NCBI GenBank assembly: GCA_947176285.1
Contig: CAMWQF010000047.1
Location: 1 to 12,288 of the forward strand
Source of the DNA: an uncultured Porphyromonadaceae bacterium
Lineage (GTDB): Bacteria; Bacteroidota; Bacteroidia; Bacteroidales; Muribaculaceae
Length of the DNA stretch: 12,288 nt
Direction of reading: 5' to 3'
A program made the translations under genes and the position numbers. Under the pieces are notes generated by a model. It searched no databases. It saw nothing but the letters and a program-made list of their open reading frames with translations, and was not told the DNA's origin. Shown piece after piece: positions 1 to 6,531 of this stretch (positions are counted from its first letter, which is position 1; every line of letters starts with the position of its first letter).

Positions 1-7
1 TTATTAG

Positions 8-79
8 TAGCCCATAGCAGAGTCGAACTGCTCTTTAGAGAATGAAAATCTCTCGTCCTAACCGATAGACGAATGGGCC
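8..79 (-). tRNA. tRNA-Glu (anticodon TTC)
   Basis: Read on the minus strand, the sequence folds into a full cloverleaf. The acceptor stem is GGCCCAT pairing with ATGGGCT (first pair G-U), with A as discriminator base. The anticodon stem AGAGA/TCTCT encloses the loop TTTTCAT, which places TTC at positions 34-36 and so reads GAA. The T-arm is AGCAG/CTGCT around TTCGACT. The CCA end is not encoded: the bases after the discriminator are CTA, so CCA must be added after transcription. The gene diverges from the nucleoside kinase gene and has its own promoter upstream. Confidence 0.95.
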
Positions 80-130
80 TCCTTTAGCAACAGCCATGTT
101 CCAAAAGGGTCATAGGCTATTTTGCGAGTG

Positions 131-162
131 CAAAGTTAATGCTCTTTTTTGAATCTACCAAA
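131..162 (-). promoter_or_regulatory. Promoter for tRNA-Glu, Bacteroidetes type
   Basis: On the minus strand there is TAACTTTG (complement of 131-138), matching the TAnnTTTG -7 element. A TTTG (complement of 159-162) lies 20 bp upstream, matching the -33 element. Transcription would start near 126-128, about 50 nt before the mature tRNA 5' end. Confidence 0.7.
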
Positions 163-176
163 TTTTTAGGTAATTT

Positions 177-209
177 TTTGCTTTTTTTCGATTAAAATTC
201 TTATCTTTG
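177..209 (+). promoter_or_regulatory. Promoter for the nucleoside kinase gene, Bacteroidetes type
   Basis: TTTG at 177-180 is followed after 21 bp by TATCTTTG at 202-209, matching the -33/-7 consensus. Transcription would start near 213, giving a leader of about 98 nt. This promoter is back to back with that of tRNA-Glu; the two -33 elements are only about 15 bp apart. Confidence 0.65.
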
Positions 210-262
210 CATCTGAAAAGGACCTAAAAAAGGCTTTTTCAGCATAATAATTCATCCATTAA

Positions 263-275
263 GGTCTAAAAGACC
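263..275 (+). repeat. Small hairpin in the kinase leader
   Basis: GGTCT (263-267) and AGACC (271-275) form a perfect 5-bp stem with an AAA loop in the predicted untranslated leader, about 35 nt before the start codon. It is too short to name as a regulatory element, and no T-tract follows. Confidence 0.3.
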
Positions 276-310
276 CTAACGACATTAAAATCCTTAATAA
301 CTATAATATC

Positions 311-1978
311 ATGGAAATCTATATCAAGAATCAAGATCGCTATGTGACTGCCGAAGGTGGGGCTTCTCCCCTGTCACTACTTGACAATGGCACAGTCTCA
401 CTTCCTTTTCAGCCTATTTGCTGCCTCATTAATAATAAGACCGAAAACCTTCGTTTTCCAATATATGCACCTAAACAAATTGAATATCTTTCCGAATTTT
501 CAGAAATAGGACGCCGAGTATATGTGCGAGCCATTTGCTTCATGCTATACAAAGCGGTCAGCGAAATGTTTCCTACGGCACAGTTGCGCATTGAGCACAG
601 TATATTCAAAGGCTACTTCTGCCGCATATTCACGCAAGTTAAAGACAAGTTTATACCTCTTGAAGTGAGCACTGAACAAATCAAGTCTCTTCAAGCGCGA
701 ATGAAGGAACTTTCTCTCGCTGATCTTCCCTTCGAGCGTCATGAACGTCTTACTACAGATATCTTGCCCAAGATGCGCGACCAACATCTCTTCAGCAAGG
801 TACTCCTTTATGAGACTACCGGACAACTTTATACCACTTACTATACACTTGACGGACTCGCCGACAGTTATTACGGCGCTCTTCCACCATCCACAGGTTA
901 TGCCCCGGTATTCGCCTTGCATCCATATGCCGATGGATTTATTCTCATGAGTAGAGACCCAAAGAATCCTGATCAAGCGCTTACTCCTGAAAAACAGACA
1001 AAAATGTTTAAGGCATTCACTGATTACACTCATTTCAATGAAGTCATAAAAGTTCGCAATATCGGAGAACTCAACATGTCGGTGCGTGAACGCAAGGTGC
1101 GTGAACTTATAAATGTCGCAGAAGCGATGCATGAGCGCCAGATAGGTCATATAGCCGATGAGATAGTGGCTCGCGGAGCTAAAATAGTATTGCTCGCCGG
1201 TCCCTCTTCATCAGGAAAAACCACCACCTGCAAACGTCTTGCAGTGCAACTAATGACATCACTTGTCACCCCGAAGATGATTTCTCTTGATGATTATTTT
1301 GTAGACCGCGACAAAACCCCTCTTGATGAGACCGGTGACTATGACTACGAAAGCCTGTATGCCCTCGATCTTAAACGACTTAATTCCGATCTTTCGAGAC
1401 TCTTGGCAGGAGAGACTGTCAATCTTCCTACTTATAGTTTTGAATTTGGCAAGCGCATCGAGAAGGAAAAACCACTGAAAATGGATTCTACCGACGTACT
1501 TATCATAGAGGGTATCCATGGATTGAACCCTGAACTTATTTCCTCAGTAGGAGCCTCCTCTATATATAAGGTGTATGTATCAGCTTTGACGACACTTGCC
1601 ATCGATGACCACAATTGGATTTCCACAACCGACAACCGTCTTCTTCGCCGCATAGTTCGCGACTATAGATATCGTCATACTTCAGCTTTGGATACAATAC
1701 ATCGCTGGCCGTCAGTAAGGCGCGGAGAAGAGAAGTGGATATTCCCTTTCCAGGAGAATGCAGATGCCACATTCAACTCATCGCTTATCTTTGAACTCGG
1801 AGTGATGAAGGAATATGCGGAGCCTGTGTTGCGACAGGTGCCCCATAATGTCAAGCAATATGAGACAGCCTATAGGTTGCTTAAATTTTTGGAATATTTT
1901 GATACTATTCCAGTAGATCAAATTCCACCCACATCGCTGCTGCGCGAATTCTTGGGAGGGTCATCTTTCCATTATTGA
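311..1978 (+). CDS. Nucleoside (uridine) kinase family protein with ThrRS-like N-terminal domains
   Basis: A 555-residue cytoplasmic protein, more than twice the size of an ordinary uridine kinase. Residues 1-60 resemble a TGS-type domain. Residues about 70-160 resemble the second N-terminal domain of threonyl-tRNA synthetase, with a FPTAQ...GYF segment and a LPFER motif near 139-143. The kinase part starts near residue 260: Walker A GPSSSGKTT at 297-305, SLDDYF at 325-330 and IIEGIHG at 398-404, all typical of the uridine kinase/phosphoribulokinase fold, which transfers phosphate to a small hydroxylated substrate. The substrate is not fixed by the sequence; uridine or cytidine is the family default. 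The ATG at 311 lies in an A/T-rich leader without a Shine-Dalgarno site. In the part I counted, the coding strand has more C than G, unlike the genes downstream, which suggests it lies on the lagging strand. No catalytic synthetase domain is present. Confidence 0.88.
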   Translation: MEIYIKNQDRYVTAEGGASPLSLLDNGTVSLPFQPICCLINNKTENLRFPIYAPKQIEYLSEFSEIGRRVYVRAICFMLYKAVSEMFPTAQLRIEHSIFKGYFCRIFTQVKDKFIPLEVSTEQIKSLQARMKELSLADLPFERHERLTTDILPKMRDQHLFSKVLLYETTGQLYTTYYTLDGLADSYYGALPPSTGYAPVFALHPYADGFILMSRDPKNPDQALTPEKQTKMFKAFTDYTHFNEVIKVRNIGELNMSVRERKVRELINVAEAMHERQIGHIADEIVARGAKIVLLAGPSSSGKTTTCKRLAVQLMTSLVTPKMISLDDYFVDRDKTPLDETGDYDYESLYALDLKRLNSDLSRLLAGETVNLPTYSFEFGKRIEKEKPLKMDSTDVLIIEGIHGLNPELISSVGASSIYKVYVSALTTLAIDDHNWISTTDNRLLRRIVRDYRYRHTSALDTIHRWPSVRRGEEKWIFPFQENADATFNSSLIFELGVMKEYAEPVLRQVPHNVKQYETAYRLLKFLEYFDTIPVDQIPPTSLLREFLGGSSFHY

Positions 1979-2184
1979 TTTTTTCACTTGTAGATAACTT
2001 GTAGATAAGTGTCTAAAAGCTGTTAAAAACACATACTATTTTGTTGATAAATGGAAAGTTCAATATGTAGATAAAGAGACAAGGGAAGAGACCATGCTGC
2101 TTATCGGCAAGTTATCTTCCCTTTTTTCATAATCTTTTAATCAAAAATTCCCCCTTTTTCTACAAATATTATCAGAAAATTTAT

Positions 2185-2216
2185 TAACTTTGCACTTATC
2201 TACAGAGTGTAGACAA
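2185..2216 (+). promoter_or_regulatory. Putative nadA promoter overlapped by a palindromic operator-like site
   Basis: TAACTTTG at 2185-2192 matches the Bacteroidetes -7 element; no clear TTG is seen at -33. The predicted start site (about 2196-2199) falls in an inverted repeat: TTATCTACA (2196-2204), GAG, TGTAGACAA (2208-2216). The arms match at 8 of 9 positions. A dimeric protein or two DnaA molecules bound here would be expected to block the promoter. The leader to nadA would be about 205 nt. Confidence 0.45.
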
Positions 2217-2340
2217 ACTCAGCATAATGATGAAAAATCAGCATATTGCAGTTTGAAAACCTGTAGATAACCGTAGACAAATGTTTAATAACTGATAAAA
2301 CCAAATTTTTCAGTCAAAAGTAACCTACATTTATCTACAC

Positions 2341-2404
2341 CCTTTATTGTTGTTGTTGAAATTTTTTATTTTAAATATTTTTTAAAACTATAGAAAAATA
2401 AAAA
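2341..2404. other. A/T-rich tract, candidate DNA unwinding element
   Basis: Directly after the last DnaA-box-like 9-mer (2331-2339) comes TTG repeated four times (2347-2358), then 46 bases with only two G/C. This is the most A/T-rich stretch of the intergenic region and abuts the nadA start codon. The box followed by a short triplet repeat and then an A/T tract resembles the layout of bacterial unwinding regions, but the triplets do not fit the published DnaA-trio consensus exactly. Confidence 0.4.
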
Positions 2405-3364
2405 ATGGAGTCGAAAACTTCAGCACTTGACACAGATCTCAAAAGGCAACTTGCCGAAGAGATAAAAGAACTCAAGAAAGAAAAAAACGCCGTGATAATG
2501 GCTCATTATTATCAGCGTGATGAAATAAAGGAGGTAGCTGACTTCATCGGTGACTCCCTTGCACTTGCGCGCAAGGCTGCCGAGACAGACGCTGATGTGA
2601 TAGTGATGTGTGGAGTGCATTTCATGGGAGAGACAGCCAAGATACTCTGTCCGGATCGCAAAGTTATCATTCCTGCTCCTGAAGCCGGTTGCTCACTTGC
2701 TGACAGTTGTGATCCTGTGGAATTTGAAAAATTCGTAAAAGAGCATCCGGATCATACAGTGATAAGTTATGTGAATACATCTGCAGCAGTCAAGGCTCTC
2801 ACAGATATAGTGGTCACTTCAGGAAATGCCCGTAAGATTGTAGAGTCTCTTCCGGTAGATGAGAAGATTATTTTCGGTCCTGACCACAATCTTGGCGAAT
2901 ATATAAATTCAGTGACCGGCAGGAACATGCTTCTATGGAATGGAGCGTGCCATGTGCATGACCGCTTTTCACTTCAAGGAATAGCCGAACTTAAAAAGGC
3001 ACATCCCGGTGCCAAGGTGCTGGTGCATCCGGAATGCCGCCGTCCTCTGCAGCTTATAGCAGACAAGGTAGGTAGCACTGCGGCTTTGCTTGAATTTGCC
3101 CGTAAAGATGATGCGAAGGAATATATAGTGGTGACTGAAAGCGGCATACTCTTTGATATGGAAAAGGAATGTCCGGAAAAGACATTTATTCCTGCTCCGG
3201 CAGAAGATGCCGAATGCCAGTGCAATCAGTGCGAATATATGAAGATGATCACACTGGAGAAACTTCGCGATTCGTTGCGAGATGGAAAGCCTGAAATTGA
3301 GGTTGTTCCCGAGATATGCCAAAAGGCTCTCCGTCCTATCGAAAGGATGCTTCAACTCTCTTAA
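2405..3364 (+). CDS. nadA: Quinolinate synthase NadA
   Basis: A 319-residue cytoplasmic [4Fe-4S] enzyme that condenses iminoaspartate with dihydroxyacetone phosphate to give quinolinate, the second step of de novo NAD synthesis from aspartate. Family motifs are clear: AHYYQ at 33-37, ADFIGDS at 45-51, SYVNTSA at 121-127, GPDHNLG at 158-164, HPEC at 208-211 and TESG at 244-247. The three expected cluster ligands are present: Cys69 (MCGVHF), Cys182 (GACHVH) and Cys276 (CNQCEYM), with additional nearby Cys271 and Cys273. Length and start fit the family. nadB and nadC, which supply and use its intermediates, are not in the window. The gene follows the candidate origin and its predicted promoter lies inside the box cluster, so its expression may respond to whatever binds there. 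Confidence 0.97.
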   Translation: MESKTSALDTDLKRQLAEEIKELKKEKNAVIMAHYYQRDEIKEVADFIGDSLALARKAAETDADVIVMCGVHFMGETAKILCPDRKVIIPAPEAGCSLADSCDPVEFEKFVKEHPDHTVISYVNTSAAVKALTDIVVTSGNARKIVESLPVDEKIIFGPDHNLGEYINSVTGRNMLLWNGACHVHDRFSLQGIAELKKAHPGAKVLVHPECRRPLQLIADKVGSTAALLEFARKDDAKEYIVVTESGILFDMEKECPEKTFIPAPAEDAECQCNQCEYMKMITLEKLRDSLRDGKPEIEVVPEICQKALRPIERMLQLS

Positions 3365-3380
3365 TTAATTTAGAATGTAG

Positions 3381-3427
3381 AATTTTGAATTTAGAATAAT
3401 CATTCTCTACTTCCTTAATTCAAAATT
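3381..3427. repeat. Inverted repeat between nadA and the methyltransferase gene
   Basis: AATTTTGAATT (3381-3391) and AATTCAAAATT (3417-3427) are perfect 11-base inverted arms separated by 25 bases; the right arm touches the ATG at 3428. Inside, GAATG (3373-3377) and CATTC (3401-3405) could pair alternatively. There is no GC-rich stem or T-tract, so it is not a convincing terminator. Similar A/T-rich gaps are frequent in Bacteroidales genomes. Confidence 0.5.
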
Positions 3428-3970
3428 ATGAAAAAGAAGAATATAGCGGAACTTACTAATTGTAGTGTAGAAGAGTATAGGGAAATTCCTAAACTCTCTT
3501 TCGCTATACTTCTTGACAATGTACGTTCGATGCAGAATGTAGGCTCCATACTCCGCACATCCGATGCTTTTCTTATAGATGAAGTGATAATGGCGGGCAT
3601 CACCGGTGTTCCTCCTCACAAGGAGATATCGAAAACTGCACTTGGAGCAGAAGATTCAGTGGCATGGAGATATGTGGAAGATAGCGTTGAAGAATGCAGA
3701 AAATTAAAAGCGGAAGGATGGGTGATATGTGTGCTTGAGCAGGCGCACGGCAGTATAGATCTGATGGAATTTTTACCTGAGGAAGATAAAAAGTACCTTC
3801 TTGTAGTGGGGAACGAAGTGTCGGGGGTTAATCAACAAATAGTGGATATAGCGGATATCATCCTTGAAATACCGATGCATGGCGTCAAGCACAGTCTAAA
3901 TGTGTCGGTAAGTGCCGGAATGGCAATATGGAAGATTGCAGATTCATTGTCTAAATATATAAATAAATAG
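3428..3970 (+). CDS. SpoU/TrmH-family RNA 2'-O-methyltransferase
   Basis: A 180-residue protein with the three SpoU (SPOUT) signature motifs that build the knotted S-adenosylmethionine site. Motif 1 is DNVRSMQNVGSILRTSDAF at 30-48, with the conserved Asn37 and Arg43. Motif 2 is LVVGNEVSGV at 125-134. Motif 3 is IPMHGVKHSLNVSVSAG at 148-164. It should methylate ribose 2'-OH groups in tRNA or rRNA; the short length, with no N-terminal RNA-binding domain of the RlmB type, resembles TrmH/TrmL-like members, but the target nucleotide cannot be read from the sequence. It starts 63 bp after nadA and ends 25 bp before the secreted-protein gene, so it may share transcripts with either, although no functional link is evident. 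Confidence 0.9.
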   Translation: MKKKNIAELTNCSVEEYREIPKLSFAILLDNVRSMQNVGSILRTSDAFLIDEVIMAGITGVPPHKEISKTALGAEDSVAWRYVEDSVEECRKLKAEGWVICVLEQAHGSIDLMEFLPEEDKKYLLVVGNEVSGVNQQIVDIADIILEIPMHGVKHSLNVSVSAGMAIWKIADSLSKYINK

Positions 3971-3995
3971 TTTAATTAATTAAAATTTAACAAGT

Positions 3996-5918
3996 ATGAA
4001 GAAAACTTTACTCGCGCTATGCGCAGTGTTGGGTTTAGGCTCAGCTTATGCCCAGGATCCTGGCAGTAAGGAAAATCCGTTGACAGTGGATGCATTCATT
4101 GAATTGGGTACTCCTGAAGCAGCAATTCCTGATACTTACGTAAAAGGCTACATCGTAGGTTTTGTAGATGGAGCAAATATTTCTGAAGGTGCACACTTTT
4201 CCAATGAAAAGGCATCTGCCAGCAATCTGCTTTTGGCTTCCAGTTCAAAAGAAGATGATGCTGCTTACTGTATTCCTGTTCAGCTCGTCAGCAAGAGCGA
4301 TGTAAGGGCTGCTCTTAATCTTCTTGATAATCCTCAGAACCTTGGTCATGAAGTGATTCTATGCGGTAGCCGTCAAGCTTATTTCAATGTACCCGGTCTT
4401 AAGTCTACATCCAGCTATGAATGGGTAGGTGGAACTCCGTCTGCAGGAAGTGTAGTAACTGAACTTAACGAGCAGTTTGCTGCAATTCCCGACACATGGA
4501 CTCTCGCAAAGTTATCAGGTGATAAGGACTTTTATGCAACTGCTTATAGTGGTACCACCTATGCAGCTGCTACCGGCTATAAGGGTACTCAACCTCCTTA
4601 TGATGAATGGCTGATTTCGCCTGCAATTGATATAGAGAAGTGTGCAGACAAAAATCTTACATTCAAGACACAGGTGAACGGTTATGGTTCTACAACAAGT
4701 GTATTCGAAACCTATGTGTTGACATCGAATGATCCTGCAACTGCCGAAAAGACCAAATTGAATGCCGAATATGCAACAGCACCTGAAAGTGGCTACAGCA
4801 GCTGGGTAGAGAGCGGAAAGATAGATCTCAGCTCCTACAAGGGTAATATCTATGTAGGATTCCGTTATTATGCAACAGAAGATGCCAACTATGCCACTTG
4901 GTGTGTTACAGATGTAAAACTTAACGCATCTTCTACTGTAGATCCTGTAGTAAAGACCTATACAGTGGCTGAAATCATTGCACTCGGTGCTGATGTAAAA
5001 GAAGCAGGTCAGAAAGTGAAGGGTTATATAGTAGGATATGTTCCCGGTCAGGTATATAAAGATGCAGTGTTTGGAGTGACCGGTGAGGTTTCTAAGACAA
5101 ACCTTGTTCTTGCAGATGCAGCAAATGAAACAGATATCAACAAGTGTATTCCTGTTCAGCTTCCTTCAGGTGATGTTCGCAATGCCCTCAACTTAAATGA
5201 AAATCCTGAAAATCTTGGAAAAGAGGTGACACTTACAGGTAATATTGAAAAATATTTCGGAGTTCCGGGCTTCAAGAGTGTAAGTGCTTATGAATTAGGA
5301 GAAGGTGGCACTCCAGTCACTCCTCCGGCTGATGAAACAGTATATAAGAAGGTTTCTTCTATAGAGGCTGGCAAGACTTACGCTATCGCTACCTCCGGCA
5401 AGGCAAGCCTTAATTTGGAAGCAAACAAAACTTATGGCTATCTTCAGGTTTCTGATGTAGCTGAAGGAGATTCATTCTCTACTTCTGCTGCTGTTGAGTT
5501 TACATTTGAAACTGCAGGCACCGATACTTATTATATCAAGGATGCATCCAGCCGCTACTACTATCAGAAGGGTAATTACAATTCCTTCAATGTAGCAGAT
5601 GCAGTTTCTGACAATCCTGAAGAAGGCTTTGCATGGACAGTGGAATTCACTGCTGAAGGCGTTAAGATTACAAATGTATTGGTTGGCAAAACTATCCAGT
5701 ATGATGAGAATTTTAACTCATATGGCTCTTATCCTGAGATCACTCATGCTCTTCCTGCGCTATATGAAGCTGCCTCTTCAGCTGTAGAATCTGTAGAAGA
5801 GACATCTGATGCTCCTGCTGAATACTTCAATCTCCAGGGAGTACGCGTAGCTAACCCGGAACAGGGTATCTACATCGTGCGCAAAGGCAACAGTGTTAAG
5901 AAAGTAATGGTGAAATAA
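3996..5918 (+). CDS. Secreted multidomain protein: two DUF6359-like domains, choice-of-anchor-J-like domain, type IX-like sorting tail
   Basis: A 640-residue exported protein of unknown function. Residues 1-19 are a signal peptide ending AYA-Q. Two related modules, about 24-143 and 320-433, share KGYIVG, NLxLA, CIPVQL, VRxALNL, NPxNLG and a FxVPGxKS segment; they resemble the Bacteroidetes domain DUF6359 (my recognition). Between them, about 150-312 looks like a choice-of-anchor-J or adhesin-type beta-sandwich, with the typical DEWLISPAID (203-212) and VGFRYY (287-292). Residues 450-595 form a further beta-rich region I cannot name. The tail 609-640 (YFNLQGVRV, then QGIYIVRKG and KKVMVK) matches the short C-terminal signal of Bacteroidales secreted proteins, related to type IX sorting domains, so surface display or release is likely. 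No catalytic motif is visible; binding or adhesion is a guess. It ends 24 bp before a strong terminator. Confidence 0.85.
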   Translation: MKKTLLALCAVLGLGSAYAQDPGSKENPLTVDAFIELGTPEAAIPDTYVKGYIVGFVDGANISEGAHFSNEKASASNLLLASSSKEDDAAYCIPVQLVSKSDVRAALNLLDNPQNLGHEVILCGSRQAYFNVPGLKSTSSYEWVGGTPSAGSVVTELNEQFAAIPDTWTLAKLSGDKDFYATAYSGTTYAAATGYKGTQPPYDEWLISPAIDIEKCADKNLTFKTQVNGYGSTTSVFETYVLTSNDPATAEKTKLNAEYATAPESGYSSWVESGKIDLSSYKGNIYVGFRYYATEDANYATWCVTDVKLNASSTVDPVVKTYTVAEIIALGADVKEAGQKVKGYIVGYVPGQVYKDAVFGVTGEVSKTNLVLADAANETDINKCIPVQLPSGDVRNALNLNENPENLGKEVTLTGNIEKYFGVPGFKSVSAYELGEGGTPVTPPADETVYKKVSSIEAGKTYAIATSGKASLNLEANKTYGYLQVSDVAEGDSFSTSAAVEFTFETAGTDTYYIKDASSRYYYQKGNYNSFNVADAVSDNPEEGFAWTVEFTAEGVKITNVLVGKTIQYDENFNSYGSYPEITHALPALYEAASSAVESVEETSDAPAEYFNLQGVRVANPEQGIYIVRKGNSVKKVMVK

Positions 5919-5942
5919 TCACCTATTCAATAATATTGAAGA

Positions 5943-5972
5943 AAAGCCCGGGTCATTTTAAACCCGGGCTTT
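5943..5972 (+). terminator. Rho-independent terminator after the secreted-protein gene
   Basis: AAAGCCCGGGT (5943-5953) pairs perfectly with ACCCGGGCTTT (5962-5972) across an 8-base loop, giving a GC-rich 11-bp stem. The 3' arm ends in T and is followed by a T-rich run. The A/T flanks would let it act in both directions, although no gene converges on it. Confidence 0.93.
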
Positions 5973-6029
5973 ATCTATTTGTTAAATACATATAAAATTA
6001 TTTATAAAATCACCTAAAAAGAATATTAT

Positions 6030-6482
6030 ATGAAAAAAAATTTACTTTATCTGCCAATTTTTGCAATGCTTCTGTTGTTGTTGCCATCGTGCGATATAAA
6101 TTATTGGAATCCGGAGCCTCCGGGTGATTGGGGTGATGATACTTTCTACGACCGGAATCTTACAGGATGCTGGCAATTGTATCAGGTCAATTCTGACTAT
6201 GTGAGAGGTGATGAGGTGAATTATATGTACTTCAATGGCGATGGTCGTGGCACATATTTCTATTATGACCGTGGCTATCAAGAGACGGAACGACTTGCCT
6301 ATTGGTGTCAGCACTCTGTAAGCGGTACATCCACGCTTCAGATCAACATTCAGTATGAATATGGAAATCCATCGACAATGAATTACTGGTTTAGCGATGC
6401 GGATACGTTATGGATGCAATGGCGCAACTCATCCGGAGTGCAGACATACGTCTACAAATACAGAAACAGGGTACCATGGTAA
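6030..6482 (+). CDS. Small outer-surface lipoprotein, possibly lipocalin-like
   Basis: A 150-residue predicted lipoprotein. The N-terminus has KK, a strongly hydrophobic stretch at 5-18 and a lipobox LPSC with lipidated Cys21. The mature part is rich in Trp, Tyr and Asn. TGCWQLYQV near 45-53 opens an antiparallel pattern (YMYFNGDGRGTYFYY, then TLQINIQYEY, then TLWMQW, then TYVYKYR) that recalls the small lipocalin-like lipoproteins common in Bacteroidales; this is pattern recognition only. The gene stands alone: a terminator lies upstream, and mgtE downstream has its own predicted promoter. No function can be assigned. No clear -33/-7 promoter is seen in the 57 bases between the terminator and the start codon. 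Confidence 0.8.
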   Translation: MKKNLLYLPIFAMLLLLLPSCDINYWNPEPPGDWGDDTFYDRNLTGCWQLYQVNSDYVRGDEVNYMYFNGDGRGTYFYYDRGYQETERLAYWCQHSVSGTSTLQINIQYEYGNPSTMNYWFSDADTLWMQWRNSSGVQTYVYKYRNRVPW

Positions 6483-6517
6483 TTTCATAAAAATTTTCAT
6501 TATTGAAAAATTTTGAC

Positions 6518-6525
6518 TATCTTTG
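6518..6525 (+). promoter_or_regulatory. Putative -7 element of the mgtE promoter
   Basis: TATCTTTG at 6518-6525 is a perfect match to TAnnTTTG. No TTG is found at the -33 distance, only TTTTC near 6494-6498. Transcription would start around 6529-6532, at or within a few bases of the mgtE ATG (6532), so the message would be leaderless or nearly so. Confidence 0.5.
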
Positions 6526-6531
6526 TCCTCT

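Larger units (their letters stand above)
1979..2404. other. oriC: Candidate chromosomal replication origin (oriC) with a cluster of DnaA-box-like 9-mers
   Basis: A gene-free, AT-rich stretch. The 9-mer TTATCTACA (or its complement TGTAGATAA) occurs exactly at 1989-1997, 2000-2008, 2066-2074, 2196-2204, 2262-2270 and 2331-2339. Near copies are TGTTGATAA 2042-2050, TGTAGACAA 2208-2216 and CGTAGACAA 2272-2280. The first pair is tandem at 11-bp spacing and 2262/2272 at 10-bp spacing, about one helical turn. The 9-mer differs from the DnaA box TTATCCACA at one base. The last 46 bases are almost pure A/T, suiting an unwinding element. Plus-strand GC skew changes from negative (kinase gene) to positive (nadA). 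dnaA is not in the window, and both flanking genes point the same way, so location by gene context is not available. Alternative: binding sites for a regulator of nadA. Confidence 0.6.

Noticed and set aside
545..1150. A 201-codon open frame on the minus strand inside the kinase gene
   Set aside because: It lies wholly antisense to a gene with clear family motifs, shows no recognisable domain, and has no promoter-like element of its own.
1979..2404. Plasmid iterons or a CRISPR array as the explanation for the repeated 9-mers
   Set aside because: The repeats are only 9 bases, irregularly spaced and in both orientations, with no repeat-spacer pattern and no rep or cas gene nearby; the flanking genes are chromosomal housekeeping genes.
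1979..2404. A small protein gene in the gap before nadA
   Set aside because: No reading frame of reasonable length with a plausible start is seen on either strand; stop codons are frequent.
6523..6531. TTG at 6523 as the mgtE start codon
   Set aside because: These bases are the end of a TAnnTTTG promoter element, and ATG 6532 gives the usual family N-terminus.
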